Shown one piece after another: positions 9,917 through 19,066 of a DNA stretch of 64,000 nt. A program made the position numbers and the translations under genes. Source of the DNA: Chthonomonas sp. UBA2362 (lineage in GTDB: Bacteria; Armatimonadota; Fimbriimonadia; Fimbriimonadales; Fimbriimonadaceae); assembly GCA_002344135.1 (NCBI GenBank), contig DDTO01000001.1:62001-126000 (forward strand), in the 5' to 3' direction. How positions within the stretch are numbered: position 1 is the stretch's first letter; every line of letters begins with the position of its first letter. The notes under the pieces are model-generated. The model made no database searches, was not told where the DNA came from, and saw only the letters and a list, made by a program, of their open reading frames with translations.

Positions 9917-9962
9917 GCCGACGCCGGAACCACGGCGAAGCCCCCGACGGTAACCTTGGGGG

Positions 9963-10976
9963 ATGCTTCGTCGCCTCGGACTCGTCCTCCTCCTCGCTCT
10001 CGCCATCGCGGGTTCCGTGTTCGCTCAACCCTCGCGGGCCCGGTTCGTGACCTACAACATCGAGTGGTTCGGCGCGGAAGCTGCCCCCGAGCGTGTCCAA
10101 AGGATCAAGAACGTCGTCAAGAGCCTCGACGCCGATGTCGTGGCGCTGCAGGAGATCCAAAGCCTCGACGCGCTCCGCCAAATCTTCGACGACGAGTGGA
10201 CGCTTCATGGCCAGGACGAACCTGACGAAGACCAAGACGTCGCCATCGCGGTACGCAAGCCGTTCCGGGTCGAATCCGCGGGCAACCTATTCCGCGCCCC
10301 CGAACTCGACGAAGCCTTTCCCGGCAAGCGAGATGTGCTCCAGGCTATCGTCGTCGCGCCGAGCGGCGAGAAGTTTCGGGTGTACGTACTTCATAACAAG
10401 AGCCGGAGCGGAGGACGCATCAAGACCGATCGTCAGCGCGAGATGGCGATGGGTATGCTCTCCGCTTGGATCGCCGGCCGTCCCGACGACTCCCACATCG
10501 TCCTAGGCGACATGAACGATTGTCCCGACGACGTGAGCGTCAATATCCTTGAATCGGGCAACGTCCGCGCTCCCGCGGGCCGCCACCAATGGGAAAAGCC
10601 GCTGCTTGTCAATCTTGCCGAGCCCCTCTATGACGCCGATGGGGTGACGCACGGGCTGTACAAGCTCTTCAAGGGTGAAGCGATGATGGAAGCGCGGGTC
10701 TCCGGCGCAAAGGAAGAGAACGAGCGGCTGCGCGACAAGGAATACCGCTTCCCCGCCGACGTGAAGGTCGAACCGATCCTCTTCGATCAAATCCTGATCA
10801 GCCCGAATCTGTCGGCCCGTGCTGGGCCGGCGAGCATCTTCGCAAGCAAAGACGCCCTCGAAGGCGAAGCCGGTCGCACCGAGAAAGATGCGGCGGGCAA
10901 GGCCGTGTATCGCATCAAGGCCACGCGCGCCTCCGATCATCTGCCTGTGTTCGTGGATATCGACCTGCCACGCTAG
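9963..10976 (+). CDS. Secreted endonuclease/exonuclease/phosphatase family protein
   Basis: Member of the EEP superfamily (DNase I / sphingomyelinase / inositol phosphatase fold). Residues 1-21 are a signal peptide ending SVFAQ, so it acts outside the cytoplasm. Metal and catalytic blocks are visible in order: TYNIEWFG (~31), VVALQEIQS (~60), GDMNDCPDD (~181) and the terminal ASDHLPVFVDID (~325). All catalytic residues of the fold (Asn, Glu, Asp-Asn, His) appear present, so it is likely active; whether on nucleic acid, phospholipid or sugar phosphate is not shown. Its TAG stop lies within CTAG, which is also the stop of the convergent gene. Confidence 0.87.
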   Translation: MLRRLGLVLLLALAIAGSVFAQPSRARFVTYNIEWFGAEAAPERVQRIKNVVKSLDADVVALQEIQSLDALRQIFDDEWTLHGQDEPDEDQDVAIAVRKPFRVESAGNLFRAPELDEAFPGKRDVLQAIVVAPSGEKFRVYVLHNKSRSGGRIKTDRQREMAMGMLSAWIAGRPDDSHIVLGDMNDCPDDVSVNILESGNVRAPAGRHQWEKPLLVNLAEPLYDADGVTHGLYKLFKGEAMMEARVSGAKEENERLRDKEYRFPADVKVEPILFDQILISPNLSARAGPASIFASKDALEGEAGRTEKDAAGKAVYRIKATRASDHLPVFVDIDLPR

Positions 10977-12565
10977 CGCTTGACGGCTTCAGCGGTCCGC
11001 TCGATCGTCCGGCGCTGGAGTTTCTTGAAGACATCGGTGCCGCGAATCCGGAACCCGATGCGCACGTCCCCTGGGAACTGCCGCCAAAGGATGTAGGGCT
11101 CGAAGCTGCCGGCGGCGAACGAAAAGCCGTACTCATGGTCGTACCAGCGGCCCTGGCGGGAGTCGTACTTGCCCAGGAAGCCGGCCCGAATCGAGCCTAG
11201 GTCGATGTCGGCTCTCACATGCCAACCACGATCGGAGTACAGCCGATCGAACGCGAATTCCGGTTCGCCGGTCTGGCCGCCAAGCAAGTAGCCACCGGCA
11301 ACCCTCAGTTGGGGGATCGGATGGTAGACGAGCGAGGCAAGCCCGCGCGCCCAACCGAATGAATCAGACCCTGTCGTGAACGCGGCGAAGTCCGCCCGCA
11401 ATCGGAAATCGAGGCCCTTGGCCAGGCGAAAGCTGCCCAGGTTCGCACTCCCCGTGAGGGCCAGCCGGTCGACGAACGGGGCCCCACCGACAGGTCGGAT
11501 GCTCTGGTAACGAAGCTGGACGAAGCCCCCAAGATGCCCGACGGAACCTCCGAGTTCAGAGGAGAGTTCGTATCGCTTGCTCACCGAGGAGGAATCCACG
11601 ACCCTGCCTCGCGTGGACTGGTTCCAGTAGGTGCCGGCTGCAAAGGTCTGTCGTGGATCACGCAGATAAGCGTCCTCGACACCCGGGTCCTCGGTGGCGA
11701 TGGTATCCAGATAGGAATCTCCGAAGCGCTCGCCGAGTTCTGTACGGGGCGAGATCAGGCCGGTCGACTTCGTCGGGGGTATCCGAGACCAAGCGACCTC
11801 CGCCGCGTACGTCGGCAGTGAGGTCGGGAAGACGTTCGAGGTTACGGCGAAGCTGGTCTGATCGTTCAGCAGCACGCTGCTGTTCCAAGCCAAGCCGAAA
11901 CCTGCCCCGCGGCGGAAGCTGATCGCAGGAAAGCGGAACCCGGTCACCCGCCGATCGAGCGAAAACCCGAGCGTCGTTGGGATCTGGAGGATGCGCTTGC
12001 CGAAAATGTCGATCGTCGGGTTCTCTGCCCGCCCGCTTCGGCCAGTGCGAAGAATCACCTTCTTGCTGCCGAGCGTGAACTCCGGTGGACGAGTTCGGCT
12101 CGGGGTCGCCGCAACCTGCTCAAGGGTCCACTTGTCGGGCTCGATAATGATCCTAGCGACTCTCAGCTTCATCGCACCGACTTGCACGAACACATCTTCG
12201 GCCTCACCCGTGCGATCCTTCCAGTTGAAGCGCAGGTTCGTCCCGCGCAGTTCGCCCTCGGGGTCGACGACCCGGACGTCTCCATCGGCCCGTCCGGTTT
12301 TGTTCTCCATGTCGACTTCCAGCCGATCGGCGGTGAGGACCGTGGGGCCGTAGGTCGCCCTGATGCCTCCCTCGAAGACAGCGACCTTGCGCTGAAGGTC
12401 TACTCTCTTCGTTTTCCACTCCACGATGAGGGTGTCGTCGACCCTTTCGACGTTCTGAAGCACCGCGACAGGATCGGGGTCCGGGACGATCCTTCCCCCA
12501 TCGGCTACCTGCCAGGCGAGGCTACAAGCCAGGCCGAGCGGAACGCAGGGGAACGGGACGGGCAT
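10973..12565 (-). CDS. LptA/LptD-like outer-membrane protein (OstA-type N-terminal domain)
   Basis: The frame is open to 12652, but ATG 12565 (MPVPFPCVPLGLACSLAW) starts a signal-like segment. Residues ~35-150 form an OstA/LptA-type beta-jellyroll with the typical phrases VAVFEGGIRATYGPTVLTAD, LEVDMENKTGRADGDVRV and LRGTNLRFNW. The remaining ~370 residues alternate hydrophobic and polar positions, rich in Tyr, Gly and Arg, as expected of an outer-membrane beta-barrel. The order matches LptD, the LPS-inserting translocon, but it is shorter (530 residues against ~750) and lacks the four cysteines of E. coli LptD that I would look for. Best read as a diverged LptD homologue. It is divergent from the CsgG-like gene. 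Confidence 0.72.
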   Translation of the reverse strand: MPVPFPCVPLGLACSLAWQVADGGRIVPDPDPVAVLQNVERVDDTLIVEWKTKRVDLQRKVAVFEGGIRATYGPTVLTADRLEVDMENKTGRADGDVRVVDPEGELRGTNLRFNWKDRTGEAEDVFVQVGAMKLRVARIIIEPDKWTLEQVAATPSRTRPPEFTLGSKKVILRTGRSGRAENPTIDIFGKRILQIPTTLGFSLDRRVTGFRFPAISFRRGAGFGLAWNSSVLLNDQTSFAVTSNVFPTSLPTYAAEVAWSRIPPTKSTGLISPRTELGERFGDSYLDTIATEDPGVEDAYLRDPRQTFAAGTYWNQSTRGRVVDSSSVSKRYELSSELGGSVGHLGGFVQLRYQSIRPVGGAPFVDRLALTGSANLGSFRLAKGLDFRLRADFAAFTTGSDSFGWARGLASLVYHPIPQLRVAGGYLLGGQTGEPEFAFDRLYSDRGWHVRADIDLGSIRAGFLGKYDSRQGRWYDHEYGFSFAAGSFEPYILWRQFPGDVRIGFRIRGTDVFKKLQRRTIERTAEAVKR

Positions 12566-12715
12566 GGAAGTCCGACGAGTGTACCGAAGACCGGTTGCGC
12601 CTTGAATTCGGCTCGCGTGACCCACATCACACGCGGGACCGACCCTGGTCACAGCCGGCTCGGTGAGGACGACCTACGATCTTCGTATCGCGCGATCTCG
12701 CGCTGGAGGAAACCG

Positions 12716-14284
12716 ATGCAAAGTACAACGAATCGTCTTTCGAGAATCTTGGCCGTCATCGCCTTGGCGACCGCAATGTCCACATTCGCCGTAGGCCAGA
12801 AGAACGGCGCCAAGCAGCCGACGAAGGTCAAGAACTCGAAGCGCACCGTCGTGCTGCCCTTCGTGGTGACCAGCGAGTTGACCGGCTCCGCCCGATGGCG
12901 CCTCGGCAACGGCCTGAGCACCATGCTGGAGCGTGAACTCTGGAAGCGAGGAGTCGACATCATCGACCGCAGCCTCATGGCATCTCGCCTCAGCGAACGC
13001 GCGATCGGCGATCTCGGCATCGCCGATACGAACACGGTCGCCAAGTTCGGGCAGGAACTCGGCGCAGAGTGGCAGATCTCCGTCGAGGTGACCAATATCG
13101 GCGAGAAGACCGAGAACTTCGGTGGAGGCCTCGCCGACCGCATCTTCGGCGGCGGCATCGGAGTTTCGACGACCAAGGCGGAGGTCTCTGTCACGGCCAG
13201 ACTCGTCGACATCTCGACCGGCAGAACGCTCGTCATGACCGACGGGGACGGCGAGGAGAGCAAGTCCTCGATTTCGTTGGGGGGAGTCAGCTGGTGGAAT
13301 TGGGCCGCTGGCGTGAACTTCTCGAGCAACGAATGGCTGGAGAGCCGGCTGGGCAAGGCCTCGCGAAAGGCCGTCGAGAAGCTCGCCGACAACATGGTCA
13401 AGGACTGGCCGAACATCGCCACGCCCTCACCAGACGACGGCATCACTACCGCGGCGCTGTTCGGAAGCAAGAAGCCCGAGCCCAAGCCGTCGATGGCAGC
13501 CCTCCGCGACCGAACCGTCATCGTCGTCATCCCCGAGACCATCCTCGATCGGCCCCGCGTGCCCGACCCTGCCGCGCAGACGGAAGTCATCCGCGCGCTG
13601 CTCGATGCGGGTGTGAAGGTGAAGGACGACGAGCAGACACGCCGACTGGTCGAAGACGGCGCGGTGATGTCGATGCTCCGGGGAAGCGTGGACGACGCAA
13701 AGATTAGGGAACTCCGCAACCGCTTTGGAGCCGACATCCTCATCCTCGGCGAGGGCATTGCCCAAGAGGTGACCGCGCCGCCTACCGGTCAGCCCTATCA
13801 TTTCGTGCGAGCTCGCGTCGAATACAAGGCGATCCTCATGGATACCGCGCAGATCATCGCCGTCGGCGATGCCACTCAGCCCGGTCAAGACCTGGCTCAG
13901 GCGATCGCCGGAAAGAACGCGCTGAAGAACGCCGGCGCAGCGCTTGGACCGGTGCTCATCGAGGACATGTGCAAGGGCCTCGCCAACGGCGCGAGCCCGG
14001 GAGTCGAACCGACGATGTCGATCGAACTCGAGATTGGCGGCTGGGATGGAATTGCTGACACCGAGGCGTTCCTCGAGGCTCTGCGTAGCCTCGACCACGT
14101 GCGATCGGCGAAGCGGCGCGGCTTCACCGGCGGCACCCTGTTTGCCGACGTCGTCGTTCCTTCTTCGAAAGCGGAGGGGCTGGCGGTTTGGCTCGAAACC
14201 CACGCCAAGATGAAGGGATTCGGCATCAAGATCGACACCGACTCCAAGGGAATGGTCAAAGGCCGCCGCGGTAAGCCGCAGTAG
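12716..14284 (+). CDS. Secreted CsgG-like / FlgT-like protein
   Basis: Start is ATG 12716, with GGAGGA five bases upstream and a signal peptide (residues ~1-28, ending FAVGQ); the longer open frame from 12182 is antisense to the LptD-like gene. Residues ~40-230 look like a CsgG/FlgO-type nucleotide-binding-like fold (RTVVLPFVV... LGNGLSTMLERELWKRGVDIIDRS in pieces). Residues ~265-440 repeat this layout (VIVVIPETILDRP ... ALLDAGVKVKDDEQ ... FGADILILGEGIAQE). A small alpha/beta domain follows (~445-505, TMSIELEIGGWDG), like that found in FlgT-type proteins. No lipobox Cys is seen, so it is probably periplasmic or secreted and not a CsgG lipoprotein. 522 residues. Confidence 0.72.
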   Translation: MQSTTNRLSRILAVIALATAMSTFAVGQKNGAKQPTKVKNSKRTVVLPFVVTSELTGSARWRLGNGLSTMLERELWKRGVDIIDRSLMASRLSERAIGDLGIADTNTVAKFGQELGAEWQISVEVTNIGEKTENFGGGLADRIFGGGIGVSTTKAEVSVTARLVDISTGRTLVMTDGDGEESKSSISLGGVSWWNWAAGVNFSSNEWLESRLGKASRKAVEKLADNMVKDWPNIATPSPDDGITTAALFGSKKPEPKPSMAALRDRTVIVVIPETILDRPRVPDPAAQTEVIRALLDAGVKVKDDEQTRRLVEDGAVMSMLRGSVDDAKIRELRNRFGADILILGEGIAQEVTAPPTGQPYHFVRARVEYKAILMDTAQIIAVGDATQPGQDLAQAIAGKNALKNAGAALGPVLIEDMCKGLANGASPGVEPTMSIELEIGGWDGIADTEAFLEALRSLDHVRSAKRRGFTGGTLFADVVVPSSKAEGLAVWLETHAKMKGFGIKIDTDSKGMVKGRRGKPQ

Positions 14285-14329
14285 TCGATCGGCCCTGAGC
14301 GACGTGCCAAACTCGCTAGGGGGCCTACG

Positions 14330-15052
14330 CTGAAGAAAGTCGATCTGAACGTAGATATCGGGGAGGGCTTCGCCTACGACGAAGCCCTCCTCGAATTCGC
14401 GACCAGTGCGAACGTCTGTTGCGGCACCCATGCGGGGAGCAAGGAACTGACCCGGGCCACCATTGAGCTGTGCCGAGAGCGAGGTGTTCGGGTCGGCATC
14501 CACCCTGGCTACCCGGACCGGGCCTCAATGGGACGCGAACCGACGAGCCTCAGCGAAGCGCTGTTCAGCCTCGAAGCCCAACTCGCTGGCTTCGCTGCCG
14601 GAGAAGCGGCGTACGTCAAGCCGCATGGCGCTCTCTACAACCTCTCGGCATACGCTTGCGAGCGACCCGAGCGCGTCTCAAGTGGCTCCTCCTACCGGCC
14701 CAAGATCGAGCCAGAGGCGGCGCGTGTCGTCGATGCGATCTTCGAATTGCCCGTCCCTCGCGCTCTTATGGGGCTGCCTAGCACCGGTCACGAGATACTC
14801 GCGCGCAGGGCCGGCGTGGCTCTGATCCGCGAGGGCTTCGCCGATCGCCGCTATCTACCCTCCGGTCGACTCGTTCCGCGCTCTGACGAATCCGCCCTCC
14901 TCAAAGACCGAGGTGAGATTCGCGACCAGGTGCTCAGACTGGCTCCCGAAATCGACTCGATCTGCCTGCACGGCGACACTCCGGGTTGCGTCGAGTTCGC
15001 CGAGTTCGTTCGATGGACTCTGGCCGACGCTGGGTACGAGGTCGGCTATTGA
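14330..15052 (+). CDS. pxpA: 5-oxoprolinase subunit A (LamB/YcsF family), CTG start
   Basis: Subunit of the ATP-dependent 5-oxoprolinase that opens pyroglutamate to glutamate. The family N-terminus (KKVDLNVDIGEGFAYDE) lies upstream of the first in-frame ATG (14528), so that ATG is not the start. No ATG, GTG or TTG exists in frame between the stop at 14282-14284 and the conserved sequence; CTG at 14330 fits, with AGGGGG six bases upstream. Conserved blocks include SANVCCGTHAG, VGIHPGYPDRASMGR, YVKPHGALYN and SICLHGDTPG. The 240-residue length is typical (about 245-255). It is followed directly by pxpC with a 4-nt overlap. No pxpB is present here. Confidence 0.9.
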   Translation: MKKVDLNVDIGEGFAYDEALLEFATSANVCCGTHAGSKELTRATIELCRERGVRVGIHPGYPDRASMGREPTSLSEALFSLEAQLAGFAAGEAAYVKPHGALYNLSAYACERPERVSSGSSYRPKIEPEAARVVDAIFELPVPRALMGLPSTGHEILARRAGVALIREGFADRRYLPSGRLVPRSDESALLKDRGEIRDQVLRLAPEIDSICLHGDTPGCVEFAEFVRWTLADAGYEVGY

Positions 15053-15906
15053 GCCTTCTCGTGCGGGGCTTGGCCGGCCTAGCAACCTTCCAGGACGCCG
15101 GCCGACCCGGGCTGCGGCACTTCGGCGTGCCCCCGTCCGGGATTTGGGACCAGGAGTCGGCTGCGCTCGCCAACGCGCTCGTCGGCAATCCGCCCACGGC
15201 GGCGATCGTCGAGTTGGCCCTCGGAGTCATCGAGATGGAGGCGACAGAGACGATCGCAATCGCGTGGGTCGGCTCAGGCGCGGATGGCCGACGGATCGTC
15301 CGAGCCGGCGAAACGGCTCGGATCGGGCCTCCCCGCAGGGCCAGGATCGCGCTGGCGGCTCCAGGAGGGTTCGATTCCCGCTTGGTGATGGACAGCGCTT
15401 CGGGCGTTTCCGTCGCGGTCGGAACGGTGCTTACGCCCAAGGGATCGCGTCTCGATGAGCCCGTGTCTCTCGCCGAGCCCCCGACGACGTTTGAGGCCGC
15501 ACCATTCCGCCTTCTCCCCGGGCCGCAAGCCGATCGGTTCGACCTCGCCGCCCTTGGCGAGGCGTATCGGGTCAGCATCCTCTCCGATCGAGTCGGCATA
15601 CGCCTGGAAGGCACCCCCCTTAGGCGAACCGACGAGATCGTCAGCGAGCCTGCGTGCCCGGGTACGGTTCAGATCGCCGGTGACGGACAGCCGATCATCC
15701 TCGGACCGGACGGGCCGACGATAGGGGGCTATCCGAAGATCGGCGTTGTTTGCCGGGCAGACTTCGACAGACTCAGCCAGCTTCGGCCGGGCGATTCGTT
15801 CGTGGCCCGATGGACTGACCTCGACGAGGCTCGAGCGGCCGCAGAAGCGCGCGAGGCCCGCCTGAAGCGACAATTGGCGGCGATCCGTCTCTCGCTGGCG
15901 TCGTAG
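15049..15906 (+). CDS. pxpC: 5-oxoprolinase subunit C (biotin-dependent carboxyltransferase domain family)
   Basis: Partner subunit (KipA-like) of 5-oxoprolinase. I chose TTG 15049 because it overlaps the pxpA stop as TTGA and gives the normal family start (LSLLVRGLAGLATFQDAGR); the frame opened at 14986 lies inside pxpA. Conserved blocks are FQDAGRPGLRHFGVPPSG, LANALVGNPP, the central RLLPGPQ, SDRVGIRLEG and VQIAGDGQPIILGPDGPT. 285 residues, slightly short of the usual 300-330. The subunit B gene normally found between or fused to these is missing. Translational coupling with pxpA is likely from the overlap. Confidence 0.88.
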   Translation: MSLLVRGLAGLATFQDAGRPGLRHFGVPPSGIWDQESAALANALVGNPPTAAIVELALGVIEMEATETIAIAWVGSGADGRRIVRAGETARIGPPRRARIALAAPGGFDSRLVMDSASGVSVAVGTVLTPKGSRLDEPVSLAEPPTTFEAAPFRLLPGPQADRFDLAALGEAYRVSILSDRVGIRLEGTPLRRTDEIVSEPACPGTVQIAGDGQPIILGPDGPTIGGYPKIGVVCRADFDRLSQLRPGDSFVARWTDLDEARAAAEAREARLKRQLAAIRLSLAS

Positions 15907-15915
15907 AATGGGTTC

Positions 15916-16416
15916 GTGGCCCTATCGCATTGGAGACCTCTCATCGCGCTCACGATCGTCCTCGCTTTGATCGGCGGCGCCATCGCTTGGCAGGGCAAGA
16001 GCACTTCGTCGAGCCCTGCCAAAGTCGCCAAGGTCACCAAGTCCGATGCCGAGTGGCAGCGCATGCTCACCAAGGAGCAGTACCGCATCCTGCGCGAGAA
16101 GGGAACCGAACGCGCATTCACCGGCAAGTATTGGGATCATCACGAGAGGGGCGTCTATGTCTGCGCGGGATGCGACCTCGCGCTCTTCGACTCTGCCACG
16201 AAGTTCGATTCCAAGACGGGCTGGCCGTCGTTCTACGCTCCGACGCGGAAGGAACACGTCGAGAGCGTGCGCGACACGAGTCACGGGATGATCCGAACCG
16301 AAGTCGTCTGCGCGCGATGCGGCGGCCATCTCGGGCACGTTTTCGGGGATGGTCCGAAGCCGACGGGACTGCGATACTGCATCAACTCGGCCAGCCTCGT
16401 CTTCCTAAAAAAGTGA
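15916..16416 (+). CDS. msrB: Peptide-methionine (R)-S-oxide reductase, membrane-anchored or exported
   Basis: Reduces methionine-R-sulfoxide in proteins. GTG start at 15916, nine bases after the pxpC stop. Residues ~7-25 are hydrophobic (LIALTIVLALIGGAIAW), so the enzyme faces the periplasm as an anchored or exported protein. The MsrB domain starts near 40 (SDAEWQRMLTKEQYRILREKG in pieces) and has the zinc-binding pairs CAGC and CARCGGHLGHVFGDGP, and the catalytic Cys in GLRYCINSASL. Complete, 166 residues. The catalytic and structural cysteines are all visible. Confidence 0.95.
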   Translation: MALSHWRPLIALTIVLALIGGAIAWQGKSTSSSPAKVAKVTKSDAEWQRMLTKEQYRILREKGTERAFTGKYWDHHERGVYVCAGCDLALFDSATKFDSKTGWPSFYAPTRKEHVESVRDTSHGMIRTEVVCARCGGHLGHVFGDGPKPTGLRYCINSASLVFLKK

Positions 16417-16417
16417 T

Positions 16418-16897
16418 CTAGGAACCGGTGCGGCGGTGCATGCCGACGAAGAGCGCGGTCCATTGCGCAAGCAGCATCGAGAACGCACCTCCAAAAACAT
16501 AGACGAGCGAGTAGAGCAGCGCGAAAATCACGCCGAAAGCGCCGACACCCGCCCCGGGCACCCCGGTTTTCAGCACCGACAGCGAGGCCAGCACGGCCAA
16601 GACCGTAAGGATCACGCCACCGATCCAGATGAACCACGCCGCGAGCGTGAACATCGTATGGAGGAATCGCAGCGTTCCCAAGTGGGGCTGCGGGAAGTAC
16701 TCGACCATCGGCACCGCGCCGCCCGGGGGGGTCGCCACGCGGGTCGGACCCTGAAGTCCCTTGGCGAAGACGACCGGCGATTGGCCGCTGTCGAAGGCCT
16801 CTTGAATCTGTGCCGGGTCGACTTGGGCCGTGCCGAACCCCTTCCCCTGCGCCCGCAAGGCGGTATCCACGACCTTCTTCCATTCGTCGATGTTCAT
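16418..16897 (-). CDS. Membrane protein of unknown function
   Basis: Start is ATG 16897 (MNIDEWKKVVDTAL), with AGGGG about nine bases upstream; TTG 16903 also lies in frame. The first ~80 residues are soluble and mention no known fold; the second half has two to three transmembrane segments (~78-105, ~118-145), with Gly/Val-rich sequence between. The stop is one base from the msrB stop on the other strand. Not recognised. It may be a small inner-membrane component. Confidence 0.65.
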   Translation of the reverse strand: MNIDEWKKVVDTALRAQGKGFGTAQVDPAQIQEAFDSGQSPVVFAKGLQGPTRVATPPGGAVPMVEYFPQPHLGTLRFLHTMFTLAAWFIWIGGVILTVLAVLASLSVLKTGVPGAGVGAFGVIFALLYSLVYVFGGAFSMLLAQWTALFVGMHRRTGS

Positions 16898-16976
16898 GGC
16901 CAAACACCCCTACTGTCAGATTTAGACGGGACAGGGCGGCCCAGCGATCCCTCACGCGGGTATCTTCGGGTCGGCC

Positions 16977-17297
16977 ATGGCGTCGATCCGCGTCTGCGAT
17001 AACCTCGACTTTTCCGACTTCCAGTCGGAAACCCTCGAAATCGACAGCCTTCCCGAACTCAAGACCGCTCTCAAGCATCGCGGCTGGTCCCAGGCCTCTG
17101 TTCACCGGATGGAGTGGTATTCGGTCGATCCGTTTTACGAGGACGAAGTGCTGGTCGCGAAGCGTCCGGTCGACGAACTGACCGAACTCGAGTTCGAGAC
17201 CCTCGCCGAACTCCCGACCCAGAGCGCCGATAAGAGGACAGGATCGTTCACACTCGCCGTCTGCGCCGCCCGCCTCGCCACTGAGCCCGACTGGTGA
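16977..17297 (+). CDS. Small acidic protein of unknown function
   Basis: 106 residues, soluble, acidic (many Glu and Asp, e.g. DPFYEDEVLVAKRPVDELTE), no signal peptide, no membrane segment and no motif I recognise. Reading frame and codon use (G/C at third positions) look coding. It begins 79 nt from the divergent membrane-protein gene and ends 80 nt before the FAD oxidoreductase. Function unknown. Confidence 0.55.
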   Translation: MASIRVCDNLDFSDFQSETLEIDSLPELKTALKHRGWSQASVHRMEWYSVDPFYEDEVLVAKRPVDELTELEFETLAELPTQSADKRTGSFTLAVCAARLATEPDW

Positions 17298-17377
17298 CCG
17301 AGCGACACGAGACACCGCCCGCCTCCCGAATGAAAGACTAGGGCTCCGGGGAGTCGTTCGCCATAATCGCAATAGCG

Positions 17378-19066
17378 ATGCGATCGAGATGGGGCGGGCT
17401 TCGATGGATGGTCGGTGCGGCGGTGCTTGCCGTCGCCGCAGTCGTCCTGTTTGCGCTTCCCTCTTCGCGCGCGTTCGCTGACTCCGTCTTAGCTGCGTTC
17501 CGAGGCTCAAGCGCCGAAGCCCGATACGACGTGGTCGTCTACGGGGGTTCGTTCTCCGGCTACGCCGCCGTCCGGATGATGCAGCGCCAGAACCCGAGCC
17601 TGCGGATTCTCATGATCGTGCCCCAGCGCCAGCTCGGCGAAATCGGCACCGTCGGGGCCCAGAACTTCTGGGACCTGCGGGGCCTTTCAGCGGGCTGGAT
17701 CGGTGGGACCTTCAAGGAACTCCTCGAACCGTTCGATCGGGCGTACGATCCCGAGGCTATGGCGGCGGTGATGGCCGACCGATTGGCCTTCGACCCGAAT
17801 ATCGACGTTCGGTACGGCACCGACATCGTGAACGCCGTCGTGCGAAACGGCGAAGTGCGCTCGCTCGAACTTCAAACTCTCTCGCGCCTGCCTGATGGAC
17901 GTGAGCTCTTCGATCGGGAGTCGGGCACGATGAAAGTCGATGCCAGGGTCTTCATCGACGCGTCGTTCAACGGGAGGCTTCTGCGTCTGGCAGGCTTTAC
18001 TGGCATCACCGGTCGCCAGGACTATGCTGACCAGCGCCAGCAAGCCGTGACCTTGATGTTCGAAATCGAAGGTCTGGACTACTGGATGGCGGTGAAGAGC
18101 CGGGACTTCGAATCGACGATCGACAAGGACGGCTCGCGCATGCTGTGGGGCGGCGATCCTGCCAAGCACCCGAAGACGTGGGCGTTCAACGACTCGATTC
18201 GAAAGATCGGCCGGCTGAAGCCGCTCAATCTCGCCGAGGGTGCGAGGGGCCGTTATTGGGTCAACTTGATGCTCATGTACGGCGTCGACGCGACCAAAGA
18301 GGCCAAGGACGAGGGCACTTCGCGCTATCCCGTTAACGACCTCCTGAGCCTAGACGAAGGCTATACCAAGCTGAGGCGGATCGTGGAGAGCGACGAATTC
18401 CTCGAAGCCATCCGTGACTTTCCCGGCTTCGGGAGCGTCCACATCACGCGCTTTGCCCCGATGCTCTACGTTCGCGAGTCCGTTCACTCTGCACAGTTCG
18501 ATCGCCCCGGAAGCTTCGGATTCGCGATCACCCCGGACGAACTTACGGAGGCGGGTCCGTCACCGGAAACCGGTGCCGACGCCGACCACTACCCTACGCG
18601 GATCGGCTTGCAGTTCTACTTTATGGACACCCAGGGGTACATCGAGACGGATCCCGCCGAAAAGGAGATGGAGTCGTTCAAGCAGGTGCCGAGTTACCCG
18701 GCCTATGCTCCCTATGAGGTGCTGCTGAACCCGAAGTTGAAGAACGTCCTCGTCTGCGGGTATGGAATCAACGCCAGTTCGGTCGCCTGGTTCGCCCTGA
18801 GAGTCCTACCGAATCAAATGGTGCTTGGTGACGCGGCCGGCGTCGCGGCTGCAACCGCGATCGAGCGGGGGGTCCCCCCATCCGAACTCGGGCGCATGGC
18901 CATCAGCGACGTCCAAGAGAGACTCGGTCGGCTCGGAGCGGTGCTCGACAAAAAGCCGCTGGATAAAGCAATTGGCGCGAATAATGCTCAGAATCCGTCT
19001 CTAACAGGAGAACCGACTTATGGATTGGATGGCCCTTTGGACGTTGCCTCTCGCCCGCGTCGATGA
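17378..19066 (+). CDS. Membrane-anchored FAD-dependent oxidoreductase
   Basis: Residues ~10-34 form a signal or anchor segment (WMVGAAVLAVAAVVLFALPS). The FAD-binding Rossmann motif follows near 50 (YDVVVYGGSFSGYAAV), with a GG replacing the classical GxG spacing, then RQLGEIGTVGAQNFWDLRG, typical of the 'FAD-dependent oxidoreductase' family related to fumarate-reductase-like proteins (PF12831 type). ARVFIDASFNGRL and NVLVCGYGINASSVAW (near 455) are the second and third FAD contacts. The substrate is not evident. The 3' end overlaps the next gene by 47 nt. Confidence 0.8.
   Translation: MRSRWGGLRWMVGAAVLAVAAVVLFALPSSRAFADSVLAAFRGSSAEARYDVVVYGGSFSGYAAVRMMQRQNPSLRILMIVPQRQLGEIGTVGAQNFWDLRGLSAGWIGGTFKELLEPFDRAYDPEAMAAVMADRLAFDPNIDVRYGTDIVNAVVRNGEVRSLELQTLSRLPDGRELFDRESGTMKVDARVFIDASFNGRLLRLAGFTGITGRQDYADQRQQAVTLMFEIEGLDYWMAVKSRDFESTIDKDGSRMLWGGDPAKHPKTWAFNDSIRKIGRLKPLNLAEGARGRYWVNLMLMYGVDATKEAKDEGTSRYPVNDLLSLDEGYTKLRRIVESDEFLEAIRDFPGFGSVHITRFAPMLYVRESVHSAQFDRPGSFGFAITPDELTEAGPSPETGADADHYPTRIGLQFYFMDTQGYIETDPAEKEMESFKQVPSYPAYAPYEVLLNPKLKNVLVCGYGINASSVAWFALRVLPNQMVLGDAAGVAAATAIERGVPPSELGRMAISDVQERLGRLGAVLDKKPLDKAIGANNAQNPSLTGEPTYGLDGPLDVASRPRR

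Noticed and set aside
12649..13758. Long minus-strand open frame opposite the CsgG-like gene
   Set aside because: It is antisense to a well-supported gene, rich in Ser and Arg as expected from a shadow frame, and has no recognisable motif.
15362..15382. tRNA-like T-arm sequence GGTTCGATTCCCG
   Set aside because: It is in frame inside pxpC (GGFDSRL), and no cloverleaf can be built around it.
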